NCBI RefSeq assembly: GCF_000762845.2
Contig: NZ_JRMQ02000008.1
Span: 19,479-83,478 of the forward strand
Length of the DNA stretch: 64,000 nucleotides
DNA from: Helicobacter japonicus
GTDB lineage: Bacteria; Campylobacterota; Campylobacteria; Campylobacterales; Helicobacteraceae
Direction of reading: 5' to 3'
Translations under genes and position numbers: made by a program
Shown: positions 47,136-55,230 of the stretch, piece by piece
Layout of the letters: every line of letters begins with the position of its first letter
Numbering within the stretch: the first letter of the stretch is position 1
Notes under the pieces: model-generated
What the model saw: the letters and a program-made list of their open reading frames with translations, nothing else
Databases searched by the model: none
What the model was told of the DNA's origin: nothing

Positions 47136-48224
47136 ATGAGTGAAACTGCAATAAACAAAGTGAATAAAACCTATTGCGCGAGTGCTTATCTCGCCTTTAG
47201 ATTTATTAAAGATGAAAATATGAATTTTTTTCAGGGTTTGACGCACAAAGTCTTTGTGCCAAAGCCACAGAGTGAGCTACTCAAAGTCTCAAGCGCAGCA
47301 GAGATTGATAGAATCTTGCAAGAGAAAATTAATGATTTTCTCTCCCACCCCAGCAAAAATGCCAACAGCAACAAAGCTGCACTTTTACTCTCTGGCGGGA
47401 TAGATTCTGCGATTTTAGCTTCATATCTGCCTAAAGGCACACCTTGTATTACCTTTAAATGTATCGCGCCAAACGCCATTGATGAGACACATAGTGCCAA
47501 GCAGTATTGCGATATGTATGGCTTGGAGCATCATATTTTAGAAATATTTTGGGAGGATTTTGTAGAGATTACTCCCCTTTTGCTTAAATACAATCAAGTG
47601 CCTTTTCATTCCATAGAGGTGCAGCTCTATAAGGCTACACAATATGTTAAAACTTTGGGCTGTGATAGGATTCTTGTTGGAGATGGGGCGGATTATGTAT
47701 TTGGTGGTATGGATAAGCTCCTCTCTAAAGATTGGGATTTTGATGAATTTATCAAGCGATATAATTTTGTTGAGCCACAAGAAGTTTTAAATGAATCGGT
47801 GAGCGTGAGGGAAGTATATGAGCCTTATGCCTTAGCTAATAATAAAATTGATTTTTTAAGATTTTTAAAAGATATAATGGATATAGAATCTTATACTTCC
47901 TATATGCACGCCTTTGAATGTGCAAATATGCCATACCTTGACCCTTATGCGTGTATGCAAATGGCACAGCCCCTAGATTTGGCTAGAATCCGCAATGGTG
48001 AGCCAAAATATCTTTTGCGTGAGCTTTTTAAGGCAAAATATCCTCATATCCCTATACCCACTAAAATCCCTATGCCTCGCGCCACCGAGCAATGGCTCAA
48101 AGACTATGTCCCTAAAAGAGCAGAATTTAAAGAGAATTGCACAAAGGGCTTAAGTGGCGACCAAAAGTGGCTTATATGGTGTTTAGAGCAGTTTTTCAAT
48201 ACTTTTACACCTAAAGAAAAGTGA
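47136..48224 (+). CDS. asparagine-synthase-like PP-loop ATPase without glutaminase domain
   Basis: A protein of 362 residues. The PP-loop LLSGGIDSA lies at about residues 84-92, and the asparagine-synthase C domain continues with LVGDGADYVFGG (near 185) and a late NGEPKYLLRELF block. The family adenylates a carboxylate and joins it to an amine. The N-terminal glutaminase (Ntn) domain of AsnB is missing: the first 75 residues are unlike it and there is no Cys2. The enzyme would therefore use free ammonia or another amine, as in amide-forming ligases of modified sugars or small molecules. It starts nine bases after the glycerophosphotransferase-like gene and overlaps no other gene. Confidence 0.7.
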   Translation: MSETAINKVNKTYCASAYLAFRFIKDENMNFFQGLTHKVFVPKPQSELLKVSSAAEIDRILQEKINDFLSHPSKNANSNKAALLLSGGIDSAILASYLPKGTPCITFKCIAPNAIDETHSAKQYCDMYGLEHHILEIFWEDFVEITPLLLKYNQVPFHSIEVQLYKATQYVKTLGCDRILVGDGADYVFGGMDKLLSKDWDFDEFIKRYNFVEPQEVLNESVSVREVYEPYALANNKIDFLRFLKDIMDIESYTSYMHAFECANMPYLDPYACMQMAQPLDLARIRNGEPKYLLRELFKAKYPHIPIPTKIPMPRATEQWLKDYVPKRAEFKENCTKGLSGDQKWLIWCLEQFFNTFTPKEK

Positions 48225-48235
48225 TGGAGGGCAGA

Positions 48236-48661
48236 ATGTCTAAGTATGTAATCGGCTACACAAGCGGAGTGTATGATTTATTCCATATCGGGCATTTGAA
48301 TCTGCTTAAAAACGCTAAGGGATTATGCGATAAGCTCATCGTAGGCGTAACTACCGATGAACTCGTCTCGTATAAAAACAAAAGGGCAGTGATTCCCTTT
48401 AGTGAGCGTATAGAGATTGTGCGTAATATCAAATATGTCGATGCAGCAATAGCCCAAGAAGAGATTGATAAATACAAGATGTGGGAGAAAATCCATTTTG
48501 ATGTGTTGTTTGTGGGTGATGACTGGTATAACAGCCCAAGCTGGAATGAAATGGAATCTAAGTTTGAAAAGGTGGGTGTGCGCGTGGTGTATTTCCCCTA
48601 TACCAAAGGCACAAGCTCAACTTTACTCAACGAGACACTCATAAAGCTAAGGGAAACTTAA
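48236..48661 (+). CDS. TagD-like cytidylyltransferase
   Basis: A nucleotidyltransferase of 141 residues of the glycerol-3-phosphate cytidylyltransferase type, making a CDP-activated alcohol from CTP. The HxGH motif is at 17-20 (YDLFHIGH), FSERIEIVRNI follows near residue 60, and the C-terminal YTKGTSSTLL corresponds to the RTxGISTT loop. The length is that of TagD. The frame extends five codons upstream, but the ATG at 48236 follows GGAGG. It begins 11 bases after the asparagine-synthase-like gene and ends 12 bases before the radical SAM gene. It may act on glycerol phosphate or another phosphorylated alcohol. Confidence 0.82.
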   Translation: MSKYVIGYTSGVYDLFHIGHLNLLKNAKGLCDKLIVGVTTDELVSYKNKRAVIPFSERIEIVRNIKYVDAAIAQEEIDKYKMWEKIHFDVLFVGDDWYNSPSWNEMESKFEKVGVRVVYFPYTKGTSSTLLNETLIKLRET

Positions 48662-48673
48662 AAAGGAGACACA

Positions 48674-49670
48674 ATGAAAGATAAAATCATAGAGGAAATA
48701 AAACGCATACCGCGCATACCAAGAAGTATATATAAAAGATTTCAAAAAATGCTTAGAACATTGCTACCAGAATCTGTAAAAGCAAAATACTTCAATACCC
48801 TAGAAAATCTTGTTGTTATATCGGGGCAAAATTGTAGTTTGAAATGCAAAAATTGCGCGAATTTCTCGCCTTATTTGGCAAAGATGATACCTTTTTATCC
48901 GTATGAAGAAATATGTGCGGATATTGAAGAGATTACAAAACATACTCAAATAAAAAATATGCAGCTACAAGGCGGAGAATTTTTCCTGCACCCTAATGCT
49001 ACTCAAATTTTAGAATATGTCGCAGGTAATCCACGCATACATCGCATTACTATCGCCACAAATGCTACGATTGTCCCAAAAGATTCTATTCTTTCTCTCA
49101 TCAAAGAAAGTGGCAAGATTAGGCTAAGACTTTCAAATTATGGAGAAGCCAATCATAAAAGTGCGCAAAAATTAGAATCTACGCTTACACAATGGAAGAT
49201 TCCTTATTGGATACATTGCTATGCGAGTGGAGATGGAAATTGGGTGGATTGTGGCGGCAAGAGCGTGAAAAGACTAAAAGAATCTGTCGTGCAGAAGATT
49301 TTTAAAGAATGTATCTTTGGACAGTGTGGAGGGTGCTTGACTATGGAAAATGGCTTTATCTCTAAATGCTCAAGAGCTGTAGTAGCACATCTTGTGCAGG
49401 GTTTTGCTCTAGGCAAAAATGATGGAATCCTTGTCCGCCAAAACGCACAAAGAATCTTTAGTGCTTACAACGTGGCTAACGGGGGGGGGGGGGGTAGAAC
49501 TGCCCGCATTTAGTTTTGATACCTTGCAAAATTTTCTTGCCTCTCAAACCCCGCTTCAGGCGTGTTACTACTGCTATGGCACAAGCGGACAAGAAATACC
49601 CGCTGGTGTGCAACTTAGCAAAGAAGAGCTAAACTTTATAAATACTCCTCTAACATCTACCGACAATTAA
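48674..49670 (+). CDS. radical SAM protein, frame broken at G14 (phase OFF)
   Basis: The first frame gives 279 residues with the iron-sulphur signature C54-x3-C58-x2-C61 (CSLKCKNC), a QLQGGEFFLHP block, and additional cysteines (DCGGK, ECIFGQCGGC, KC) that could bind a second cluster. After G14 the frame runs off at 49511-49513. The continuation lies in another frame: VELPAFSFDTLQNFL, then a CYYC knuckle, to the stop at 49670. One G less (G13) or two more (G16) gives 331 residues. Without the C-terminal cysteines the auxiliary cluster may be incomplete. An AGGAG site precedes the ATG at 48674. Confidence 0.75.
49481..49494 (+). repeat. G14 homopolymer, switch of the radical SAM gene
   Basis: Fourteen consecutive G, the longest tract in the window. 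Restoring the downstream frame needs 13 or 16 G (or 10), so the sequenced state is OFF. Confidence 0.9.
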
Positions 49671-49799
49671 AAGCTACAAGCCCTTAAAGCGATACATTAG
49701 AATTTCGCATAAGGGTTGTGATACCTAGAAAAACACGCATATAAGACTTCTTATGATGTAAAAAAGCCTTAAGGGGCATAGAATATTTATCTCTGCGGT

Positions 49800-49836
49800 G
49801 TATAATTTAATGTTGCATATGCAACTAAAATTATAC
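49800..49836. promoter_or_regulatory. 37-base near-perfect inverted repeat upstream of the FadL gene
   Basis: Outer arms GTATAATTT and AAATTATAC and inner arms GTTGCAT and ATGCAAC meet at a GCATATGC centre; only a few bases between them do not pair. The left arm contains TATAAT, and T-rich sequence follows. It could be an operator, or a terminator of the upstream cluster. Confidence 0.6.
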
Positions 49837-49873
49837 ATCTTTATTTTATATGATGAAATTAATTAAAGTTTAT

Positions 49874-49899
49874 TTCCTAAATCTTAAAGGATTTAGGAA
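49874..49899 (+). promoter_or_regulatory. perfect 10-base hairpin in the FadL leader
   Basis: TTCCTAAATC and GATTTAGGAA form a perfect 10-base stem with a 6-base loop, 30 bases before the FadL start codon. It may be an RNA hairpin that controls mRNA stability or translation, or a DNA operator. Confidence 0.6.
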
Positions 49900-49929
49900 T
49901 GTAGGATAAGTTAATGAGGATAAAAGAAT

Positions 49930-52203
49930 ATGCGTATTATTTTATATTTGATATTTTTATTTTCTTTTAGTTTTGCTTCAGGCTTTAAAATCAATGAACA
50001 GAGCCTTAAATCAACTGCATTAAATTCTGCCTATGTCGCAGGTGCTTTTGGTGCGGATAGTGCATATTATAATCCTGCAAATATGGGCTTCTCCCACGTG
50101 CTAAGCGACAAAGACAAGGGCGATTTAGACATCACTTTCACAGGTATTTATATTCCCGGTTTTGCCTTTACCACAGATACTGATACAAAAAATATTGGTG
50201 AAGGCTCTATTAATTGGGGATTAAGCACGACTACTACATTAGGTATTGACCCAACTATGGCGAGTTTAGCAAATAATCTTTTGGGTGTGGATTTGACTAC
50301 ACCTATTGAAGTGCCTTCTGAAGTAAAAAATCAGCAAGGAGAATGGGGCTTTAGCGAAAGGGGTGCGCTAGTTCCGGGCAGTGCAGACCCGACATTCTTT
50401 CCTGTGCCTAAGATTTTTTATAAAAGCAAGACTACTGAAAATAAGTGGGGAAATTGGAATTATGGTGTAAGTTTTACTGCACCTAGTGGTTTAGCGATGA
50501 ATTGGAATGGTGAAGCGGGAGCATTTTTACGTAATGTGATGATTGCAATGGTGGAGTTTAGTCCCTCTTTAAGCTGGAATTACAATGAGCGTATCGCTAT
50601 TGGCGTAAGTCCTAGGATTCTCTATGGAATGGGGAATTTTAAAAACACGGTGTTTGTCCCGCTTGGCACAAAGGATAAGCCCGGTGAAGTGATTACAAAT
50701 ATTAAAGATTTTGATAAAATCCCTGACTCTATGGTGCCACCGGCTATGGCTCAACTCATCTATGCGGTAAATACAACCACAGGTTTAGCCGGAATGGGTG
50801 GATTATTTGTAGGTGGGGGGGGGCACTACAATAATCAGCTAAGATACCAAATGCCTACAATATTTAATCCTGAAGCGTGGTTTGGTATGCCACCTCCCGA
50901 TGTATTTGCCCCTTATGTTGATGATACAAAGCAAATTATTGATGTAACAGGGTATAACGCAAAAGTCGCAGAAATCAATGCAAAAATTAAAAAGAATTGG
51001 CATTGGTATCAAGGTGAGTGGGATAATGGGAATCTTGAGTGGCGATATAATGATAAAACTTGTGCGAGTCAAACAGCAATTTGCCTTCCCACACTTTTTA
51101 ATCAAGTGCCAAATAAAACCTACAAGACTAATGTAGATGGGGTGGAGCACACAGGCTATAAATTTGTTAATGGTGTAAATTATTGTATTCAAAATGGTTA
51201 TAGCACAAGTAGTTTTTTTGGTTGTGGGAATTTAACAGATACTATGCAGGAAGCAAAAAATCTAGGTGCGTATGTGAATTGCTACACAGGCACATTTTAT
51301 GACATAAATGGTAATTTGCAAATAGATAATCCGGGACCTTGTGCTTATCCCTCCCCTACAGAAACTGATGCAGATGGAGCACCGCGTGGCTATTTGCCAC
51401 TAATGGACGCTAAACAAGTAGCAAATGCCTTTGGTATGGGAGATATGGAGATTACTACAAAACTTGTAGGAGCGACAAAGGTGGATCAGACAAGTAATGG
51501 TGCAGACCTTGCCTTTGGCTATAAATTCGCAATGAGTGTGCGTCCCTTTGAAAATAGAAAAACTACTTTGAGTATGGTTTATACCTCTCCTGTAACTTTT
51601 AACCTTAAAGGCAAACTTGATGCAACTACTTATATTGGTGGTTCTGTGGGTGATGTCAATATGAAAGCAGATTTGAATCTTGCGACTACACTTCCTTCAA
51701 GTATCCAAATTGCAATTATGCATTATTTTGAGCGATTAAGTGTAGAGTTTGTGTATGAAAAAATTTATTGGAGCAAGGGCGATAAGTTTGCCTTTAATTT
51801 TAGCAATCCTCAATTCACACCACTTAGCGGTATGGTAATGCAATTTACCCCACAGCAGCTAGAGGGAATGATGGATTTGGCAGATTATGGTGCGGTGGCA
51901 ATGGGTGATGGTTGGAAGGATACTATTGCTTTGCGTTTAGGACTGACTTATCTCACACAAAAGAATATGCTTCTTATGTTTTCTGCCGCCTTTGACCAAT
52001 CTCCTGTGCCACAAGATAAAATAGGGATTCCTGATAGTAATGCCTATATGTTTGGCTTAGGTGCGCAAAAATTAATTGGTGAGAAATGGAATGCTGGAGT
52101 AGGATATAGCTTAGCTCTTAAAGATGGGCGCAAAAGCATTTATCAAACAGGTGGGTTTGGGCAACTACACCTACTTTCTGTTTCATTTAGTAGGCAGTTT
52201 TAG
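49930..52203 (+). CDS. FadL/OmpP1-family outer-membrane protein
   Basis: An outer-membrane beta-barrel of the FadL type, which takes up long-chain fatty acids or other hydrophobic compounds. A signal peptide of about 18 residues ends at SFASG, giving the family's mature start GFKINEQS, and AYYNPANMGF follows near residue 45 as in FadL. The C terminus ends in phenylalanine (SFSRQF), the usual barrel signal. The 757 residues exceed the usual 400-600; an insert of about 190 residues (330-520) rich in Asn/Tyr and with several cysteines lies in the middle. A G9 tract codes for glycines in frame. Two inverted repeats lie upstream. Confidence 0.88.
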   Translation: MRIILYLIFLFSFSFASGFKINEQSLKSTALNSAYVAGAFGADSAYYNPANMGFSHVLSDKDKGDLDITFTGIYIPGFAFTTDTDTKNIGEGSINWGLSTTTTLGIDPTMASLANNLLGVDLTTPIEVPSEVKNQQGEWGFSERGALVPGSADPTFFPVPKIFYKSKTTENKWGNWNYGVSFTAPSGLAMNWNGEAGAFLRNVMIAMVEFSPSLSWNYNERIAIGVSPRILYGMGNFKNTVFVPLGTKDKPGEVITNIKDFDKIPDSMVPPAMAQLIYAVNTTTGLAGMGGLFVGGGGHYNNQLRYQMPTIFNPEAWFGMPPPDVFAPYVDDTKQIIDVTGYNAKVAEINAKIKKNWHWYQGEWDNGNLEWRYNDKTCASQTAICLPTLFNQVPNKTYKTNVDGVEHTGYKFVNGVNYCIQNGYSTSSFFGCGNLTDTMQEAKNLGAYVNCYTGTFYDINGNLQIDNPGPCAYPSPTETDADGAPRGYLPLMDAKQVANAFGMGDMEITTKLVGATKVDQTSNGADLAFGYKFAMSVRPFENRKTTLSMVYTSPVTFNLKGKLDATTYIGGSVGDVNMKADLNLATTLPSSIQIAIMHYFERLSVEFVYEKIYWSKGDKFAFNFSNPQFTPLSGMVMQFTPQQLEGMMDLADYGAVAMGDGWKDTIALRLGLTYLTQKNMLLMFSAAFDQSPVPQDKIGIPDSNAYMFGLGAQKLIGEKWNAGVGYSLALKDGRKSIYQTGGFGQLHLLSVSFSRQF
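50815..50823 (+). repeat. G9 homopolymer inside the FadL-family gene
   Basis: Nine G in frame, coding part of VGGGGH near residue 297. Slippage by one base would truncate the porin, so the gene may be phase-variable and is ON here. Confidence 0.75.
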
Positions 52204-52255
52204 AATCTTTAAGGTATGAAGAAAGGTGGAATCCTTGAAAGATTCTAAATTTGTC

Positions 52256-53638
52256 TTAGAAAATCTGTGAAATAAGAATGACAATAATGATGCTTGGCGC
52301 GATAATTCGCAATATCCATAACCATACAACAAAAAGCGTATGTGATAAAAAAGGTGTCCAAGCCCTAAGATGAGATTTTTTGATATACCAACCCAAAAAG
52401 AGAAGCACGCAGAGCATACCTAGTGGCATAAGGCAAGAGGCAGTGAGAAAATCAAGCACATCAAAGAGGGATTTGCCATAAATAGAGGGCATTGCAAATT
52501 CTGTGTTATTCCACAAAATTACCAAAAATCCGAGTGCAAAGACAGCAGCACTTAAAAGATATGAAGCTTTTGCTTGAGAGTAATTTAATTTATCACGCAA
52601 TACACTTACGATAGGCTCAAGCATAGAAATGGTGGAAGTAAGCCCTGCAAAAAGCACAGCGATAAAAAAGAATGCACTAATAATATGCCCGACACTCCCT
52701 AAAGAGTGAAATGCGAGGGGAAGTGAGATAAGCAAAAGCCCTACACCTTGACTTGGCTGACCTTGGAAATGGTAAATAAAGGTAAAAATCATAAGTCCAG
52801 CAATAAGAGATACAACAATCCCACTAAGCACCACCCAAAGCGCACTTTTAAGAAGGTTTTCACCCTTTTTTGCATTTGCTGCATAAACGGCTATTGTGCC
52901 TACACCAAGAGAAAGGGAGAAAAAGACTTGCGCTAAAGATTCTAAGAGGGTGTGTAAAGTAATATGACTTGGCTCAAAATGAAACATAAAGTGCCAACTT
53001 TGAGCAAATTCATCAAGTGTGATAGCATAGATTAATAGTCCTATAAAAATGATAAAAAGCAAAGGCATAAGGATAAGATTTAATCGCTCAATCCCTTTTT
53101 TAATCCCGCGCGCGACAATAAAAGCACTAAAGGCAATAATACCAAAAAAGCAAAGCGTTTGCCACATAAGCGATTGTGTTCTAATCGCATCAAAAAGGAC
53201 TTGTGATTGTTCAATATTGCTTGGTAAGTGAAAGCTTACAAAAAGCAGATAGTAGAGAATCCAACCCATTACAACAGCATAAAAGCTTAAAATAAGAGGT
53301 CCTGCAATGGCATTTAATCCAAGCCACATAAGAGGTTTTTTCACACTTTTGTCTAAGGGATTGACTTTGTTGTGATTTTCTTGTGGAGTAGGAGGGAGAG
53401 TATTGAGTTTATCAAGAATGATGTAGTTATCCAAAGGATTGCTTCGTGCGATATTGCCAAGGAGCATTTCGGCTATAAGCATTGACACACCGATACTTAC
53501 AGCAAGGATAAGATAAAAAATCACAAATGCACCACCTCCATTTTCTCCTGTCATATAAGGAAATCGCCAAATATGTCCCAAACCAATGGAGCTACCCAGA
53601 GTCGCCATAATGAATCCGATTCTACTAAAATTATTCAT
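52256..53638 (-). CDS. sodium-dependent neurotransmitter-symporter (SNF) family transporter
   Basis: A secondary transporter of amino acids or related amines driven by sodium. The N-terminal signature GSSIGLGHIWRFPYMTGENG at about residues 15-34 is that of the LeuT/SNF family, and about eleven to twelve membrane segments follow. At 460 residues the length fits bacterial members. H. pylori has two such genes just before the thioesterase gene that is found here as well, on the opposite strand. The substrate is unknown. Confidence 0.9.
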   Translation of the reverse strand: MNNFSRIGFIMATLGSSIGLGHIWRFPYMTGENGGGAFVIFYLILAVSIGVSMLIAEMLLGNIARSNPLDNYIILDKLNTLPPTPQENHNKVNPLDKSVKKPLMWLGLNAIAGPLILSFYAVVMGWILYYLLFVSFHLPSNIEQSQVLFDAIRTQSLMWQTLCFFGIIAFSAFIVARGIKKGIERLNLILMPLLFIIFIGLLIYAITLDEFAQSWHFMFHFEPSHITLHTLLESLAQVFFSLSLGVGTIAVYAANAKKGENLLKSALWVVLSGIVVSLIAGLMIFTFIYHFQGQPSQGVGLLLISLPLAFHSLGSVGHIISAFFFIAVLFAGLTSTISMLEPIVSVLRDKLNYSQAKASYLLSAAVFALGFLVILWNNTEFAMPSIYGKSLFDVLDFLTASCLMPLGMLCVLLFLGWYIKKSHLRAWTPFLSHTLFVVWLWILRIIAPSIIIVILISQIF

Positions 53639-53775
53639 TTACTTCCTTTTTTGCATTTTGGTGAGATTTTAGCTAAAACTTATCTCTTACACAATGTCAA
53701 AAAGGAGGATATGCGTGTATTACTTCAAATTTGCTACAATGCGTGAAAATATCGCCATTATTTCAAGGAGACATA

Positions 53776-54189
53776 ATGAAGACATATCAAGTGAGAGTGT
53801 ATTTTGAAGATACGGATTGTGGGGGTATTGTGTATCATACAAATTATCTTAAATATTGTGAGCGTGCTAGAAGTGAGTTATTTTTTACAAATTCTATGCA
53901 GCCTTTTGTAGAAAAAAGCGGCTTTGTGCTCAAAAAAATTGACGCAGATTTTATTGCCAGCGGACATTTAGGTGATAAGCTAGAAGTGAGAAATAGCCTT
54001 ATTGAGTGTAAAAATGTGTCTTTAAGGCTTAAACAAGATGTGTATAGAATTTATGATGCGCTTAAAGGTGTAGAAAGTGATGATTTGCTTTTTAGTGCGG
54101 ATATTACTCTTGCCTTTGTTGATGTGGAAAAAGGTAAGCCGTGCAAGATTCCACCTTTTGTGCGTGAAGTGATTCATACTTTAGAGTAA
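53776..54189 (+). CDS. ybgC: acyl-CoA thioesterase YbgC
   Basis: A hot-dog fold thioesterase of 137 residues. The YbgC signature VYFEDTDCGGIVYHTNYLKYCERAR lies at residues about 7-32; the aspartate of TDCGGIV is the catalytic residue. Activity on acyl-CoAs is known for the H. pylori protein. The frame is open 15 codons upstream, but the ATG at 53776 follows AAGGAG at five bases. DUF493 follows 26 bases later, as in H. pylori. Confidence 0.92.
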   Translation: MKTYQVRVYFEDTDCGGIVYHTNYLKYCERARSELFFTNSMQPFVEKSGFVLKKIDADFIASGHLGDKLEVRNSLIECKNVSLRLKQDVYRIYDALKGVESDDLLFSADITLAFVDVEKGKPCKIPPFVREVIHTLE

Positions 54190-54215
54190 AATTCAAGCAA
54201 ATAAAGGAAACATTA

Positions 54216-54473
54216 ATGAATCTTGATATACAAAAGCCAGATATTATTTATCCTTGTAAATGGGAGTATAGAATCATTGGAAAAAATGAGGAAAAACTTC
54301 GCGCTTTAGTCTTTGAAGTAATGCCACGAGAATATGAAATACAGCTTGGCAAACATTCCGCAAAAGGACATTTTGTAAGCATATATGTAAGCCTAGAAGT
54401 GCAAAGTGAAGGGGAGAGAAATGATATTTTTGCGCGTTTGCAGCAAAGTGAAGAAGTGAAGATGGTTTTGTAG
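54216..54473 (+). CDS. DUF493 family protein
   Basis: A small alpha-beta protein of 85 residues of the DUF493/YbeD family, probably an ACT-like regulatory fold. The sequence has the family IYPCKWEYRIIG start and the SAKGHFVSIYVSLEVQSE strand region. It lies directly downstream of ybgC, as in H. pylori. AAGGAAA precedes the ATG. No function is established for the Helicobacter protein. Confidence 0.85.
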   Translation: MNLDIQKPDIIYPCKWEYRIIGKNEEKLRALVFEVMPREYEIQLGKHSAKGHFVSIYVSLEVQSEGERNDIFARLQQSEEVKMVL

Positions 54474-54481
54474 GGATTGCT

Positions 54482-55165
54482 ATGCGGTTTGGGAAGATTG
54501 AATATTTAAATCTATTGCCCTTTGATGTGTTTATCAAAAAATATCCTACTCCTACGAATTTTAAGGCATTTTTGGGATTGAGAAAATCTTATCCTGCGCG
54601 ATTAAATAAAGATTTTTTGTATAGACGTATTGATGCGGGTTTTATTTCAAGTATTGCAGGGTATGATAGTGTGCGTAAGAAAAAGGTAACAAATGCGGGT
54701 ATTGTGGCAAAAGGTGCAGTGTGGAGTGTTCTTGCTTTACCTAGAGCGCAAAAAGATGATTATCAATCTGCCTCTTCTAATGCTTTAGCTAAAGTATTAG
54801 GAATAAAGGGTGAGATTCTCATTGGCGATAGGGCTTTAAGATATAAGCTTAGTGGAGGAGCAAGTATTGATTTAGGGCAAAAATGGTGGGATAAGCATCA
54901 TTTAGGCTTTAGTTTTGGACGTTTGTGTTTTAATCAGAATGCAGCATTCTATCAGCGTTTAGCTCAATGCTTTGTGCGCAATCCCGTGAAGATTCCGCAT
55001 TATATCTTGAAAGAGCGAAGTAGGCAAAGTCATATCTCAAGTGCGTATATTTTAGATTATCTTAAACACATTCATTATCGTGTGGGTAAAAAAGAGCAAA
55101 TCGCTTTAAGCAGATTCTATACACAAATGCGTCTTAAAGGTATCAAAAAGCCTATGCGTTTTTAA
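54482..55165 (+). CDS. mqnA: chorismate dehydratase (futalosine menaquinone pathway)
   Basis: MqnA removes water from chorismate to give 3-enolpyruvylbenzoate, the first step of the futalosine route to menaquinone that Helicobacter and Campylobacter use in place of the Men pathway. The periplasmic-binding-protein-like fold is shown by FGKIEYLNLLPF at the N terminus, DAGFISS near residue 52 and the conserved IGDRALRY near residue 118. At 227 residues it is a little shorter than many MqnA proteins. It starts nine bases after DUF493. aroC at 1527 supplies its substrate. Confidence 0.83.
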   Translation: MRFGKIEYLNLLPFDVFIKKYPTPTNFKAFLGLRKSYPARLNKDFLYRRIDAGFISSIAGYDSVRKKKVTNAGIVAKGAVWSVLALPRAQKDDYQSASSNALAKVLGIKGEILIGDRALRYKLSGGASIDLGQKWWDKHHLGFSFGRLCFNQNAAFYQRLAQCFVRNPVKIPHYILKERSRQSHISSAYILDYLKHIHYRVGKKEQIALSRFYTQMRLKGIKKPMRF

Positions 55166-55230
55166 AAGATGCGGTTATTACTTCTTGGCTATAATAAGCC
55201 TTTAAGTAATTTTGTATAAAAAGGCAAAGT

